6,014 bases of DNA from Candidatus Heimdallarchaeota archaeon. Lineage in GTDB: Archaea > Asgardarchaeota > Heimdallarchaeia > Heimdallarchaeales > Kariarchaeaceae. The position numbers and the translations under genes were made by a program. Of the stretch, positions 6,007 to 6,014 are shown one piece after another (position 1 is the stretch's first letter; each line of letters opens with the position of its first letter). The notes under the pieces are model-generated. The model had not been told where the DNA came from, made no database searches, and saw only the letters and a list, made by a program, of their open reading frames with translations. The stretch lies in the NCBI GenBank assembly GCA_027016475.1, contig JALUTL010000255.1:1-6014 (forward strand), read 5' to 3'.

Positions 6007-6014
6007 TATATAAG
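6003..6014 (+). CDS. Start of a further operon gene (cut by window edge)
   Basis: The ATG at 6003-6005 overlaps the hemB TGA as ATGA and has GGAGGA six bases upstream. The spacing and overlap match the earlier junctions of the operon. Only MIYK can be read, so no product can be named from sequence. From context hemL or hemE, the pathway steps missing here, are the likely candidates. Confidence 0.5.

Overview
The window comes from a low-to-moderate GC prokaryote (about 40% G+C by eye). It holds most of a classical heme (tetrapyrrole) biosynthesis operon on the + strand. The left flank, on the - strand, holds a decayed asparagine synthetase gene and the start of a cobalamin-binding-protein-like gene. 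No phage, insertion sequence, CRISPR array, tRNA or rRNA is visible.

Left flank (1-1130, - strand). The 5' part of a BtuF/TroA-type substrate-binding protein gene runs off the left edge. Upstream of it lies a strong hairpin plus T-tract that looks like an intrinsic terminator. That terminator follows an asnB-type asparagine synthetase remnant. Reading across all frames recovers the true N-terminus (catalytic Cys2), both domains in part and the C-terminus. They are broken by an early TAG, a frameshift, a large in-frame internal deletion and a late TGA, so this is a clear pseudogene.

Divergent intergenic region (1131-1281). It must carry the promoter of the heme operon. A TATAAT box and a TTTAAAAA box are both present, without a convincing -35 and without a Shine-Dalgarno sequence before the first gene.

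Heme operon (1282-6014, + strand). The order is hemH (ferrochelatase), hemA (glutamyl-tRNA reductase), hemC-hemD fusion (porphobilinogen deaminase plus uroporphyrinogen III synthase) and hemB (5-aminolevulinate dehydratase). The start of a further gene follows at the right edge. Every junction overlaps by 4 or 10 bases and has a good ribosome binding site, so the genes are almost certainly cotranscribed and translationally coupled. Together they cover glutamyl-tRNA to glutamate semialdehyde (HemA), 5-aminolevulinate to porphobilinogen (HemB), porphobilinogen to uroporphyrinogen III (HemCD) and iron insertion (HemH). HemL, HemE and the two oxidases are not in view, but hemL or hemE is a natural candidate for the cut-off gene.

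Taxonomy is not settled. A fused hemCD in a hem cluster is known from Leptospira. The apparently leaderless first gene with Shine-Dalgarno sites only inside the operon is a pattern common in archaea. I see no wholly new system. The points worth a second look are the fusion, divergent motifs in HemA and HemB, and the multiply broken asnB.
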